This document shows positions 1 to 11,790 of a DNA stretch of 64,000 nt, piece by piece (position 1 is the first letter of the stretch; every line of letters starts with the position of its first letter). The notes beneath the pieces were generated by a model. It saw nothing but the letters and a program-made list of their open reading frames with translations, ran no database searches and had not been told where the DNA came from. The DNA is taken from NCBI GenBank assembly GCA_002794785.1, contig NBBA01000001.1, forward strand, positions 1,612,001 to 1,676,000, given 5' to 3'. This stretch comes from Coniferiporia sulphurascens (Eukaryota; Basidiomycota; Agaricomycetes; Hymenochaetales; Hymenochaetaceae). A program made the position numbers and the translations under genes.

Positions 1-581
1 TATCGCCGAACATTTCTCAGATGTCCGCGATGATGGGTGGTCAACCCGGAACTCAAGAAGATATGTTTGCGAAGCTTGATTCGATGAGAGCAGTCATCTC
101 AGAAGTGAATAGTCAATTCAAGGATCCTGTAAGTGTGATCGAAATTCTTTCCATCATGTTGTCCTTACTCTCTCTCTGTAGGAGAAGACAACTTTCGTCT
201 GTGTCTGCATCTCGGAATTCCTGTCTTTGTACGAAACGGAGCGACTGGTACAAGAGCTCACCTCGTATGAGATTGATACACACAACATCATTGTCAACCA
301 GCTCCTGTTTCCGAAAAAAGGTGCGTTGTCTCTGCATCCTTTACCCATTCATCGGATACCCCCCTGATATCGTCGTTGCCAAAATAGACTCGAACTGCGA
401 GCACTGCCAGGTACGCTATAAAATGCAGCAAAAGTACTTGAACGAAGCGCATGAACTCTACGATGAGTTCTTCCACATCATCCGCTTGCCACTTCTAACG
501 GAGGAGGTTCGTGGGCCAGAGAAGTTGAAGGACTTTAGCAAAATGCTTGTCTCGCCATATATTCCCGAAGCAGAACGATAA
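1..581 (+). CDS. GET3: Get3/ArsA-type ATPase, 3' part (5' end outside window)
   Basis: This is the C-terminal part of the cytosolic ATPase that receives tail-anchored membrane proteins and delivers them to the ER through the Get1/Get2 receptor. Three exons are visible: about 3-128, 182-320 and 389-581, joined by introns with gt/ag borders in matching phases. The spliced reading contains [19 protein letters not shown] and NNQLLF-type text (VNQLLFPKK), followed by CEHC. The last is the CxxC pair that in Get3 binds zinc at the dimer interface. It ends with [10 protein letters not shown] and a short tail, as in the family. The frame is open up to the window edge, so the P-loop and switch regions must lie upstream. 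The ATG at 21 is internal, not the start. The gene converges on the YAP1-like gene. Identification is by recognition of the family sequence and is firm. Confidence 0.93.
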   Translation, partial: SPNISQMSAMMGGQPGTQEDMFAKLDSMRAVISEVNSQFKDPVSVIEILSIMLSLLSLCRRRQLSSVSASRNSCLCTKRSDWYKSSPRMRLIHTTSLSTSSCFRKKVRCLCILYPFIGYPPDIVVAKIDSNCEHCQVRYKMQQKYLNEAHELYDEFFHIIRLPLLTEEVRGPEKLKDFSKMLVSPYIPEAER

Positions 582-973
582 TCTGTCGTTTCATCCCCTT
601 TTTCGGACGTCTCAGTTGGCCTACTACATCACGTATATGGAAAGCCAGACCACTTACATAAATACGTAGCAAAGGCAACCACGTCCAAAATTTACGAAAT
701 TTCATGATGTTCCGCTAAACCAAGTCGAAACAAGCTTTTATAGAATTACAATACAGTCTGATAGACGAATCAGAAAAGCCAGAGAAAGAAAGCGACTGGA
801 GTACTTTACTTAGGGGTAATACTAATGAATGATGCCGGGGGGAACAACGCGAGAGCTTATCATAGTAATATGATAGGTCCGCATTGGTTATGTAGGACAA
901 ATAAGTATGAGACTGTGCAAGCGATACAGTGGCAAGAACCGGGCGTGTCGAAGTAGAGAGGGAGACAATTAAC
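582..973. other. Convergent 3' intergenic region
   Basis: This is the space between the stop codons of the GET3 gene (+) and the bZIP gene (-). It should hold both 3' UTRs and poly(A) sites. I see no coding exon, RNA gene or repeat here. Confidence 0.6.
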
Positions 974-3060
974 TCATTTGGACAAAATGCTTCCCGGCTT
1001 GAACAGGGAGTTCTGTTGTTTTGCTTTCCTTGAATTCTGCACTGTCTGAAGAATCTCCTGCATCCCCGACGGCTCAATGACAACCTGACATCCATCACAC
1101 TTTGCTTTTGAAGCAAATTCAGAACATAATTGATTTATGTCCACATCCTGATACGCCTTATCAGCGAGGTTCTCGACGGGAGATAACGGACAAGAAAAGT
1201 ATATCTCACCTGATAATTCGGGTCATGCCTTATCGTTTTCCATGCACTCATCACTTCCACGTTTTGGTCGCTCTTCTGAGTTTTAGGCAACTGCAGGCCT
1301 TTGCAAGGAGGGAATTCCGAACACGCTTCATTTCCATCTGAACCGGAACCGGATGCAGGTGTAGGCGGTGACGCTCCCTCCGACGAAGATGCGAAAGATG
1401 ACGTCCTTGGCGCAAAAACAGAACCACTGTCCTGCGCTACAAATTTCGCAAGGTTTTCCTTTGTACATTTGGCAGTCGATTTGCAAGCCGGATTGAAGTT
1501 GCTCAAATCGGGGCTCGAGTCAATCTGCTGAGTCGAAATTGGTGAGGAACCGGATGATGATCCCGAGCCCGTCCCGGCAGACTTGTTTGAAAGCTGATGC
1601 GACACGGGACTCAGACTATTGGATGGGCTGGCCTTTCCGAAATTCAAGAAGTCTATGCCTTGACCGGTATACGAAGACCCGCTGAATAACTCGTCGAGCG
1701 AATTCGTGAGGTCGAACGCCTGCATCCCGTTTGTCCCACTGTTATCCATACTAACGTCTGGCCATCCTGGGAAACCCTGCTGTGAAAACTCGTACGGCTG
1801 ATTTGGTTGAGGGAAACTATGGCTCGTTTGACCCAAGCTATTGAACGAATCCGGCTCACGGAAGGACATGAAGAGCGGGTTGCTGGCTATAGTAGTGTAC
1901 GGAGTTATTGGAGCCGGACCGAAGCCAAAATCTATACCCATAGCATCTGCCGACCCCGTCGCTGTTTCCTGCGACTGCTCTGGATTAAGGACGGTAAGTC
2001 CTTGCCCAAGGAAGGACAGTGTATCATCGTTTTTGTCATTGGAGAAAAGAGACTGGGGAGAGTCATGCGTTGATACAGATGAGGATGTCGACACAGACGG
2101 TGGCGAATTGAAAAGGTTCATAGATGAATCCTGATGCATTTCTTGAGGAGAGCCTCTGCTTGGGTCATTCGATGGCTGTCCCTTCGAACCAGAAGCAGAG
2201 GACGGAACGGCGAAGGTGAATGACGACTGACGGAGCCGAACATTTTCGGTTTGAAGTCTAGAGACAACTTCTCGAAGACTCTCGTTTTCCGTCAGTGCAG
2301 ACGCATTTTTCTCCTCCAAAGCGGCGACCTTATCTTCGAGCTAAAAATGATAGTCCATTTAATCCGAGTTTAAGCATACATATACACGGCAAGGTGCACT
2401 CACATCCTTCACATGCTTCTCCTTCCGCTCGCGAAAGGCGCGTTGTGCAGCACGATTTTGCTCTTTGCGTTTAAGTAAGCGAGACTCATCCTAGCTTCTT
2501 ATTTAGAATGTTTCGACAAAAATACGATACAAGTACTAACCGCATTTGAAGCCCCCATTGATTTGCGACGAGCAGACGAACTCTTCTTTGACGAGGCTGG
2601 GATGCGGATGAGTACTAGCACAGCCTTTCAAGGCGAATGACGTACAGGTATGCTGCGACTTGTGATTTGGTCCGTCCTCTAAATCCTCACCGCTGGCCTT
2701 TCTCTTTAACGTGAGGTCATCGTCTCCACCGTCGTCACTTAATCTGCCAGACAGATCATCGGGGTAGACGCCAGACTGTCTTCGCGACCTTGAGGGGGTC
2801 GCATCATTTAAACTCGGAGGACTGGGGCTGCTGTCATCGCTGGGAGGAGAGCCTGCAAGCCTGGAGGATTGTATGCGGGTGAGGTTTTGAGGGTTGACGT
2901 TTGTTGTGGGGGAAGAATCGTCTTTATCATTGACAGGCTGGTATGCGTTGTTCACGCCAAATTGCTTTTGCAGGAGAGCGATAAATTCGTCGTCGGCAAG
3001 AGCGGGAAGGGAGGGTGGGAGGGAGAGGTCCCATAAAGCACTTGCATTAAAGGACTCCAT
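974..3060 (-). CDS. YAP1: Yap1/Pap1-like bZIP transcription factor, oxidative-stress sensor
   Basis: Five exons (3060-2646, 2596-2541, 2490-2404, 2340-1210, 1147-974) give 620 aa. The basic region KEQNRAAQRAFRERKEKHV at about residues 163-185 carries the fungal AP-1 signature (Q and F in the DNA-contact helix), and a leucine zipper follows. A long Ser/Pro-rich middle leads to two cysteine clusters. The N-terminal type lies near residue 471 (PACKSTAKC). The C-terminal type lies at about residues 571-583 (LCSEFASKAKCDGC) and overlaps the likely nuclear export signal. In the family these cysteines form disulfides on peroxide exposure, which hides the export signal and keeps the factor in the nucleus to induce antioxidant genes. 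The start is the ATG at 3060, with the acidic N terminus MESFNASALWDL. The final exon with the C-terminal cysteines is short and easily missed by gene finders. Confidence 0.92.
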
Positions 3061-4629
3061 GACGCCGGCGGAGGAAGTGTTGTGCTCAGCGGGACTGGCC
3101 GACTAGAAAGGGGGAGGTGGGCGCGATATGACAAGAAAATAAGCGGGCAAAGCGATGGAGCGTCAGACTGAGCTGCTGACTGAGCACACGGTCGTGAGCG
3201 CGCGGACTCCGGACAGAAGCCGATTACGCCGGAATCGGCTGGGTGGCGGGAAGAGATGAGAAAGAAAGAGAGCGGAAAGCAGGGGCGCGGAGGGAGGATA
3301 CGGTGGTGGAGGATGCGAAAGTACTTGTAGTGGTCGTGGTTGCGGAAGAAGGCTACTCACCGACACCGTGTCTGGCCGCTCTGTCTCGCCCGCGCCCCCT
3401 TGGTCTTCGGAGTTGTAACCTTGAGCGGTCTGACCAGAGATTACCGAAAAGAGAGATATGATGGATCTTAATTTCTTATCAGCTTACAAAGAAACACTGG
3501 TCGCCTAGCTGTGAAACCGACAACGCAAGCCGGGGACGCGCGTACTGGCTGCAGCGGCGCCCGCTGGTCGGCAGCCCCTCCCGGCTCCATATATTCGCGC
3601 TCCCGCACAAGATGTGACTCTATCCTTTCCCCACGCCCCCAACGCTATATTATCCACCCCCCCACCGATATGTTTTCTGATGTTCTCCCTCGGTAGTCCG
3701 GCTTTTACCACGAGGTTACAATAAAAGGGGCTGAAGTGTCGGCCAGTGGTCGGGGGTCTCGACCCGCACCGGATCTCCCCCAACTACCCGTGGGAATATC
3801 CAAAATGTTTCTTTCAGTATGCATATTTACGTCTAACCCGCACATGTTACTCTCCGCACCCGTCGGTTGTCCGCTCCTAAACCGAATCACTTACGTGGTC
3901 TTCGCTCGTTCCGACCTCGAGTCCTACTTTTGGATACGGAGCAACACATCGCCCTAAAGGAGAGACCTTACTACCGATCCAAACATCCAAACACGAGCCA
4001 AGTGTGGTAATCGACGCGCTGCGACCTACCCCTCTTCTTCCGACATTGCAATGCTCGGACTTTTCGGACAGTAGTAGTGTAACAGAGCCAGTTCGAATAG
4101 GAAAGAATTCCGCGGATTATATGCGGGTTTTGCTTGCTTGCGGACGGAGCTGTCTTCTGCACGTACAAGTACTTTTAATTGTGTTATGTACGACCGAACG
4201 TCTATTACAACACCGGCGATAATTAACGAGATAATCCGTCGACGCTTTCCCTCAAACTTTATCCCATCATCGGACAGCTATGGGGGATTTGCGTTTTAAA
4301 ATTAATATTGATCTCAATGTCAGGCAACACGATGATCGCGAACGCGGGGAGATCTTCGATAGTGTACATCCGTAAATCACTTGGGCGGACGAGCTAATAT
4401 ACTGGTCACCGCACCGCTATATCACTCATCGACTCTTTAGAGCAGACCGCGTAAACATTTATTTCTTTTTAAATACAAGCACATTATGGAAACCAAAAAC
4501 AATTGGCGAGCACCCGTGAAATAAGCTAATCTCGAAATAAATTAGGAGCGCACAAGAAATCATACAGAAAAGAGACAATATTTTTGACACATAAAATTCG
4601 AACCTGTCGTCCATATCCCGTTTATCGGT
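3061..4629. promoter_or_regulatory. Long upstream region of the YAP1-like gene; no gene seen
   Basis: About 1.6 kb lies between the start of the bZIP gene and the stop of the PHD-finger gene, both on the minus strand. The part next to the bZIP start (3060-3460) is a GA-rich, GC-rich stretch on the plus strand, so it is pyrimidine-rich in the sense of transcription, as common in fungal promoters. No open frame here resembles a protein, and I found no tRNA. It should hold the bZIP promoter and the PHD gene 3' UTR. Confidence 0.5.
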
Positions 4630-7015
4630 CTACTGGAGTCGACTTCCACCCCTTTCGTTGGCCTTGTTCCGCGCATACGTGATATGCGCCAGGGGGCTAT
4701 CCTCTAGCATGGACAACCGTCCCGCCCGACCAGGGAGCGGAGATTCTGCAAGAAAGGCTGCAGAGGACGAATGAAGGGAGGACTGCTTCGTCTTCGCGTC
4801 ACTCGTCGAAACTCGGCGTATAGGCGTGTCATCAACCGCGTACATCGCATTTGCCTTTGCATACTGGCCATAATGGATCGAGAAGGGGGCGCCCCCACTG
4901 TCCTCCTGATCGTATCCACCATACCCGGCACCCCCAGGACCCTGGCGCGGAGTCGGAGTGGTGAACAGGCCTCCAACACGACTCAACCATGCCGAACCGA
5001 ACCGAGAGTCCCCCGGCTCTTGACTGGCGTTAGTGTTCTTGGGTGTTGAGTATAGCATGTCTGATTTCTGTCCACTTGAGAAGCCAGGTCGAGACGGTGA
5101 TGCAAACGAATCAAAGGCACCTATCCGGTCAAGTTCGTACTCGTCATATCCCGATCCTGGGGTGAAGACTCGCACACCTCGCGACATAGTCACTGGCGTT
5201 GATGGACCTGGGCCGGTGTGCGTATCATCCCAGATCGACCGCCGAAAAAACTGACCGCTATGCAGCCTGCTTTGACCTTGAATCGGAGTTTGCAGTGTTC
5301 CCGAAAGGGGAGAAGACGACGAATAAAAGGCTACGTCGCTTCTTGCAGACGTCTGCACTGGACGCTCCTCTGTTGGGGCGAAGATAGGTTGGCGTTGGGT
5401 TTCCCGCGACTCTGGAAGGCAAGCAGAGCAAAACCATGGATCATCCTCTTCACCAAGTTCCGATTCATCCTGTACGCCTATACAATCAAGATGATGCCAG
5501 TTATGGCAATCATCACACTGTACAGCAGGTCTCCCGTCGTCATCATCGCGGCCGCAAGCACATGCCAAACGTTCCTCGCCCGCCCCACGAGGGCCAGAAA
5601 AGCGCATGCCATTCTGTCGCAATCGACGTTGGGCAAGTAGTCGAACCGAACGCTTTGACAGCAAAGCCATCCGTGCATCAGCTGGATCGGAGGGGAAGTA
5701 CATAGTCCCATTGTTCTGAGTGTCCGAAGGGGGAGCAACGCTGCCTTTCCGAAATGATCGCGGCCGGTCAGGGTTAATCTGCAATGGAACAGCCTTACCC
5801 CTACCCTTTCTCAAGATGACTGGCGGTTCTCCATATGCTTGTCCAAGCAATGATGATGATGATGATGGTGGTGCTTTCTCCTCGCTCTTTTCCGCAATCA
5901 ACTCGTCATCACTGTCTGTGTCTTGGCTGAAGTATCTTTCGATCCATTTCAACCGGTCGGCGTTGCGCGCCTGAAGTTCCTCTTCACGCTCCCTCTCACG
6001 GAGACACCAAGGATACTCTTTGTCCAACCAGTGTGGTTCAGTTCCATTGGCATTTCCACGAGTGCTTTCAGCAGGCGCTCTCCCCTTTTTGCTGGCAGTT
6101 GCTCCGCCTCTTTTTTTTCTTCCTACTATGCGCTTCTTTGCGGGAGAACCAAGAATATCAACCGCATCCTCGGGCGGAATATTAAGGAGAACGCGACCCA
6201 TGCCTTCTAATTCTGCTGGGTAGAGTTTTGCGTATGCCCTCGCCGCCGAGCCCTGGAACGCCTCAAGCCGCTTACGCTTTTTTAGCTCTTTCTCACTCGG
6301 ACTAGCCTCGAGATCTAACTGAGGCCCGCACGTTATTGAAGGAGCTGTTGGTGTATTGTGAGCGAGCCACTTCATTGCTTCTTGACTCCGGCCATCTGCA
6401 GCTGTAATGGGACGTTGTGGTGTACGGGGCTCGCCATAGGTTCCATACCCGTAAGTCATCAAACTTTCTTCAAAACTCTCCTCGCTGGTCTCCTGGAAGT
6501 CGAATAACTGGAGTCTTCGGCCCTTCGCAGGGCTCGTTAAAATACCAGGTTTACTTCCCTCGCCAGACTCTTCTCCCATCACACGCTCTGCTGCGTTGAC
6601 ATAGGTACGTGCAAGAAGCTCGGAATGTCGATTCTCTAAATCACCCTTTCCAGGACTATCCATTGACAAGTTATAGTCACGAGGGCGATCCAGCTGGCCG
6701 CCGGTATGTCTACCGTCAACTCCTTCCGCGGATCGCGTCACGCAATCCCCCACCAATGAGGAAATGCGATCGCTCGGTCGGGCAGGCGATGGGTGCCTTT
6801 CAACAATATGCGCTGGCGAAAACAGCTCAACCGCGTTGACCAGATGGGATATCGGTCGGGGTGTTAGTAGCTCGACCGCTTTGGTACTGGCAGGTGAAGT
6901 TAGGTCGGGTTGCGCTGTGCTCAATGTCGGTGATCCCAAATTTAAAAATGTGGTTTCAGAGTGTGAAATACGATGTGCCGGAGCTAGTAAAGGAGGGGGT
7001 GATTCGGCCTTCACA
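4630..7015 (-). CDS. PHD-finger protein, probable chromatin reader; 5' end uncertain
   Basis: One long open frame ends at 4630. A canonical C4HC3 PHD finger sits near its middle (CACGRDDDDGRPAVQCDDCH, then W-H-H-x-x-C and a final FCSAC). PHD fingers of this type read histone H3 tails. The rest is low-complexity Ser/Pro/Gly text with basic stretches such as KKRIVGRKKRGG, consistent with a nuclear protein, but no other domain is recognised. The frame opens at an in-frame stop near 7028 and has no ATG until 6663 (about 677 aa from there). The codon at 7014 is GTG, and a good acceptor (gaagcag) lies just before 7015, so the N terminus probably comes from an upstream exon. The candidate at 7505-7261 joins in phase and would give 876 aa. 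Real protein: confident. Start: not settled. Confidence 0.75.
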
Positions 7016-7260
7016 CTGCTTCGATATTAGACTCTTTTATGCTTGAGAATAGCTGTGTAAAGGCCACATACGTTACGCGTTGCTCTTGTGGCACAGACGA
7101 GAGAAGGGGCCTAAGCTCAAAATTTCAGCTGTGTAGTTCATGCACAGCCTTTGGAATTACTTACGCCGACAATGGCCGCCTCATCACAGAAGCTGCAGGA
7201 TGCAGAGGGCTAGCGGCATACTGTTAACGACGACTTAATTGGGGTGGGCGGTTTACAAAC

Positions 7261-7505
7261 CTAATTCCGGGTGTCCGAGCCTGCGGTAATCTTGCGCCTA
7301 GTATTTCAGGGTCTTGGAAAAGGGACTCCGGTCTTATAGCGTGGTTAGAAGTGGGCCTCAAATTGAAATTTAATGTGGTCTCACTGTGATTGTATGCGAG
7401 TCGTAGAGGAGGACGTGGGCCCTCCGCCTGGGGCTCGGGGATGACTGTGTGACATGTCTCAGGAATCGTGCTATTGAGTGCGGTTGAATAAAAAGACATA
7501 CACAT
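7261..7505 (-). CDS. Candidate 5' exon of the PHD-finger gene
   Basis: This open frame begins with ATG at 7505 and is rich in Pro and Arg. It can end at a gt donor after 7261 in phase 2, which matches the acceptor before 7015. The joined frame reads through without a stop. It contains NHSETT, close to SHSETT at the start of the 7015 exon, which could be chance or a small internal repeat. The implied 245-bp intron is longer than any other intron placed in this window, so the join is tentative. Confidence 0.3.
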
Positions 7506-8234
7506 AGGCCAGAGGAGACCCAGGGGACCTCACAACTCCGGGAAAGTAAGGAAGGACATTAGCAGAACTGTGGCTTTGCTCTGGTCAGACGGCGTATGTC
7601 TTGCACTGGATAGTATATCTTACGTCTGTGGGGTAGGAAGTTGAGAGGCGAATGTGTCGGCGTGGCCTGGAGGACGGTCTAATGTCGTGCTGCAGTCAAC
7701 GGTACGCTTAGCGTTAGGGTAACATTTGCATTTAGGCGACATACTTGGCATCCTCCAGCTGGTTCGTGGTACTTGTCCGGGGCATACTGTGCGAATGGCC
7801 AAAAGCACCAGTCGCACCAGTATTCACATGAATGCGTTTCGTTGGAAGTGAAGATGGCGAAAGGAGTGCGGGTTGCTTGGGCGAATCTGGCATGAAAACG
7901 AACGAGATCTGCAGAAGGAAGGGTGTCCAGGCCAGGCAAAAGCTTATCGGACCTCGTTCAACTGTCTGCGACACCAAAGCAGGCCACGGAATAACCGGGG
8001 TCGACAATGGGAAGGGAGACGGCGACGATACAACAGCGAGCAAAGGGAGAGGCTGAGTCTGTAGACTGAGTTGCTTGAACTAAACGTGCTGAATTAGTAA
8101 GCGCCAGGTCCCAATCTGACTTACAATAGAGTAATGAAAAAAATGGTGCTATAAATATCGATCACCCGTCGCCAAAAAGTCTATCTTCCATGCGTGCTTA
8201 AGCAATTATATATGTAAATCGGTCTATAATTCTG
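7506..8234. promoter_or_regulatory. Region between PHD-finger gene (-) and DNMT2 (+)
   Basis: This 730-bp divergent intergenic stretch should hold both promoters. Minus-strand frames at 7679-8043 contain cysteines (HSCEYWCDWC) but cannot be joined convincingly into a gene. I see nothing else. Confidence 0.4.
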
Positions 8235-9698
8235 ATGCGCGTTCGCGTGCTCGAGTTCTACAGCGGCATAGGTAGGCACTCAGCCTTCTCCCACCGCATC
8301 CAACTGACTGTAACAAAGGTGGCTTGCATCGCGCACTAAGGCTTAGCGACGTTGATGCGACAGTCATTCGTGCATACGACTGGGACCAGACATCTTGTCA
8401 GGTATACGACGCCATTTACGGACCTGGCACAGTAAAGAAGGTCGGTCTCAGTATATTGTAACTTCAACAGACAGTTCAGATTCGTCGGTGCAGATCGATA
8501 TCTCTACTCTTGGCGTCCTCGACATCATCAACCTTGACGCGTCTTGCTGGATTCTCTCGCCATCATGCCAACCGTACACCGTTCTCAATCCCGTTGCGAA
8601 GGGAGCGGCTGACCCGAGAGCTCAATCATTTCTGCATATAGTTCAGGACCTCCTACCGGAGCTCGTGAAAGTCGGATGCGGTCCAAAGTGGATGCTGGTA
8701 GAGAACGTCGCCGGGTTCGAGGTGTGTATGCGAGTTTTTTTTAAGAAGCTTTTCACTTCACATTCTGAGAAATAGGGTAGACGTCTACAGCGCGTCAAAC
8801 GCTCGTTGACGTACTTGAGCTCAATAACTATGTTGTCACCGAGTTTCTGCTCACGCCCCTCCAATTTGGCATCCCGAACTCTCGCCTCCGCTACTACCTT
8901 CTTGCGAAAGCACGACCTCTATCCTTTTCTCACGTCGTTACAGACACTCAAGAACGCCGCCGTGTCTGGAGACACATCCCTGGTCATGGAGCTCCTTGGA
9001 ATGACTCCCGGATTAATTGCGGTGCTGCTCAGCTAAGGATATACCTGGATAATCTCTCAGAAGAAGAATATCACCGACTTAAAGTGCCAGACCGTGTGCT
9101 AGAAAAGTGGGGGCGTTTGTTTGATATCGTCCTGCCGAGCTCGCGAAGATCATGCTGTTTTACAAGAGGTGCGCTCAGTTAAACTGTCGAGAGAGTTCGT
9201 TGTTAATCGCCTGACCACCAAGGATATACAAAAATGGTGGAGCGGGCTGGTTCGATCTTGCAAATGAATGAGGAATTGGACGTAAGTCCTGAGGCCTTTC
9301 CTGCGTGGATCTTATTTATACTGAGACAACAGCATCAGACAACACGGGTGTTTGATGAATTTCTATCTTTGCAAGTGCAGAGCACTTCAGGCTCAGATGA
9401 TCTCGAGTCAGATATGTTTCGATCCATCAGCGTATTGCGTCCTCTTCATCTCCGCTACTTTTCCCCATCCGAATTACTGCGCCTTTTCCATTTCGAGCCC
9501 ATTCAATCCCCGAACTGCCCAAATACCAAGGGCAGCACCTCGGCCGAAATTCAAACTCACATTCATGGATTTGTTTGGCCGCAGGGAGTTAGTGAAAAAT
9601 CGAAGTATCGACTCATCGGGAACAGCGTGAATTTGGAGGTAATGAGGCAGTTAATCAACTATTTGTTTGAGGATGACGATAGGGAAGTGTATGTATAA
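8235..9698 (+). CDS. DNMT2-type tRNA (cytosine-5) methyltransferase
   Basis: Six exons (8235-8271, 8319-8431, 8494-8721, 8781-9168, 9223-9281, 9333-9698) give 396 aa. Enzymes of this family use S-adenosylmethionine to methylate C38 of tRNA-Asp. Motif I is VLEFYSGIGGLH at the N terminus. The catalytic motif IV reads SPSCQPYT, followed by DPRAQSFL. Motif VI is VENVAGFE. The Dnmt2-specific CFT is present (CFTRGYTKMVERAGSILQ), and motif X is YRLIGNSVNLEV. The catalytic cysteine is kept, but the usual PPC is PSC, the form known from the active fission-yeast Pmt1. The exon 5/6 intron (51 bp) is in frame, so retention would insert 17 residues. There is no regulatory N-terminal domain, so this is not a DNMT1-type DNA methylase. 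Confidence 0.9.
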
Positions 9699-10195
9699 TA
9701 GGGAAGACGGTGCTACGCAAAATGCGAGATGCGTCTGCACCGAATCACACTGCAATATTATTTGCGACTTCAGTCGGGGAAGCGTTACTAAGTATTTTGT
9801 ATTACTATTATTATTGATGCATGTCTATATAAGACGTAATACATACGTAACAGTCAAGACATGGGATGTGCTTAGTAAACTTTGCGTACTCTTCAGGCTC
9901 TGCTCTCGCTTAACCCTTCTTAACTGCAACCCACAACCATCTCTGTTTTGCTAAGGCTTTACACCGCGGTTCACCATTTCGTCGCTCACGCCGTATTCAC
10001 CACCCCTGATCTTCCGCTGCTCAGACGGAAGATTCATGCCTTGTCGCCCACACGATTCACAGAGAAAACAGGAAAAGTTTTACCATCCCAATCCACTTAG
10101 CATAACGGTACGTCTCCACGATCACCATTTGTTGTGGATTGCGGCGACCTGGATGGCAAAATTGATCCCTTTAATAGTCATAAAATATATTCATC
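9699..10195. promoter_or_regulatory. DNMT2 3' UTR and eIF5 promoter
   Basis: This is tandem intergenic space. AT-rich sequence with short A/T runs follows the DNMT2 stop. The part just upstream of the eIF5 ATG is a short, C- and T-containing leader. No further gene is seen. Confidence 0.45.
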
Positions 10196-11562
10196 ATGGC
10201 CGCTGGAGTTGTTAACATTCGTCGTGACGTCGACGACAAGTTCTACCGTTACCGGTACGTGTCGTATCACTCGTGGACTGCAAAGTGCTTACGAATTTTC
10301 TTCAGTATGCCGCTGTTGCTCACCAAGATCGAGGGCAAAGGAAACGGTATCAAGACGGTTGTCCCCAATATGTCGGACATAGCGCGCGCGCTCTCACGCC
10401 CGCCAACGTATCCCATCAAATTCTTTGGATGCGAGCTCGGTGCTCAGACCACTTTCGATGAGAAAAGCGACCGTTATATCGTAAATGGGGCACACGATGC
10501 TGCTCGCCTACGCGAACTACTTGATGGATTCATTAAGAAGTTCGTTTTGTGCGAGTCGTGCAAAAACCCAGAGACGGATCTTATTGTTACGGATGGGGAC
10601 ATCATTCGCGACTGCAAGGCGTGTGGGCAGCGAACCTCTGTTGACACCCGGCACAAGCTAGCCACTTTCATCTTCAAGAACCCTCCTAAAAGGTCGAAAA
10701 AGGTTAAAGAGACTGGCGCTGCTAATGGCGGGAATGGCAGCCCGCCTGCTGAGGACGCAGATGCAGCAGGAGGGGAAAGTGACGATGAGCTCACCAAGCG
10801 CATCAAGATTGAGGCTGCGGAGCTTGCTGCGGACCCCGCGTCCACTGCTATGAAGGCGGATGACTGGTCGGTCGACACTTCAGCCGAGGCCGTTAAGGCT
10901 AGGGTTAAAGCCCTCGAGACTTCTATGCAAGCTGGCTTGGTTCTTAATGGAGACGATGATAGCGATGACGGGGCCGACAATCCCTACACTCAAATCGGCC
11001 GATGGGCTGAAGAAAATCGCGATACTATCACTCCTGTTGATGTCTACAAGTATGCACAAGACTTAGGTATCGAGAAGAAGCACAAGACAGTACAAGTTCT
11101 CGTTCAAGCCCTCTTCACGAGAAACATTGATGCGGAAATTCCAGGGTTTGCTGCCATGTTCCTCAAGGTAATTGATCCATTTTTGGCCTGCACTTTCTCT
11201 TTTATTTACTTCGTATTATAAAGATGGGAACGTCAGAGAAGCATCAAAAGTCCATCCTGGGGGGTATCGAGCGTTTTGTTGGTGTTTTGTATCCTGATCT
11301 CGTTTCGGCTGTCCCGAAGATTCTCATGGTCTTCTACCAAGCTGACTTGCTTGAGGAACAAATCATTAAACACTGGGCGACTCATGTAAGCAAGAAGTAT
11401 GTCACTAAGGACATAAGTAAACAGGTCAGGAAGGCTAGTGAGCCTTTCTTGAAGGTATGCCTCCTTCCCCTACTTTCGACGACTTTTGGCCTGATATTGT
11501 TTCTGCAGTGGCTCGAGGAGGCTGACGATGATGATGACGATAGTGAGGAGGAGGATAAGTAG
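10196..11562 (+). CDS. TIF5: Translation initiation factor eIF5
   Basis: Four exons (10196-10254, 10306-11167, 11224-11454, 11509-11562) give 401 aa. eIF5 is the GTPase-activating protein for eIF2 in the 43S complex. The N-terminal domain starts [16 protein letters not shown]; the early arginine in this stretch is the GAP arginine of the family. A C2-C2 zinc ribbon follows ([10 protein letters not shown] ... [13 protein letters not shown], about residues 100-125). A charged linker leads to the C-terminal HEAT/W2 domain, which binds eIF2-beta and eIF1A. The protein ends in the usual acidic and aromatic tail ([17 protein letters not shown]). The last intron is 54 bp and in frame. Length and layout are normal for fungi. 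Confidence 0.96.
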
Positions 11563-11790
11563 TGATTCTCTTCACGGCTTTAGCGATGTTTCCACTCTAT
11601 TTTTTTGCATCCTGTACGGAGTTCGAGTGAATAAACGCCCGTTTGGTTCCCTCCCTGTTTGACTGGTCTTGTATAGCGTACACTTACCTCAGCAAAGAGA
11701 CGCCTTCTCGGGACGACTATAGCCGGATTTGCCGGAGAATATAAGTTGGGCGTTCGCATATTATTTCTGTCCTCACACTCCTCAACCGGC
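11563..11790. promoter_or_regulatory. Short eIF5-thiolase intergenic region
   Basis: Only 228 bp separate the eIF5 stop and the thiolase ATG, in tandem orientation, so terminator and promoter must be compact. A GA repeat (agagagagag) lies just inside the thiolase coding start. Confidence 0.4.

Noticed and set aside
4570..4610. A ttcgaacc stretch resembling a tRNA T-loop (minus strand)
   Set aside because: The bases on either side do not form the T-stem, and no A box lies at the right distance.
7679..8043. Overlapping minus-strand frames with several cysteines, considered as a zinc-finger exon
   Set aside because: The cysteine spacing fits no finger type I know, and the pieces cannot be joined in phase to the PHD gene.
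8494..8590. The cytosine methyltransferase considered as a DNA methylase of the DNMT1/DIM-2 type
   Set aside because: The protein is only 396 aa, has no N-terminal regulatory domains and carries the Dnmt2-specific CFT motif.
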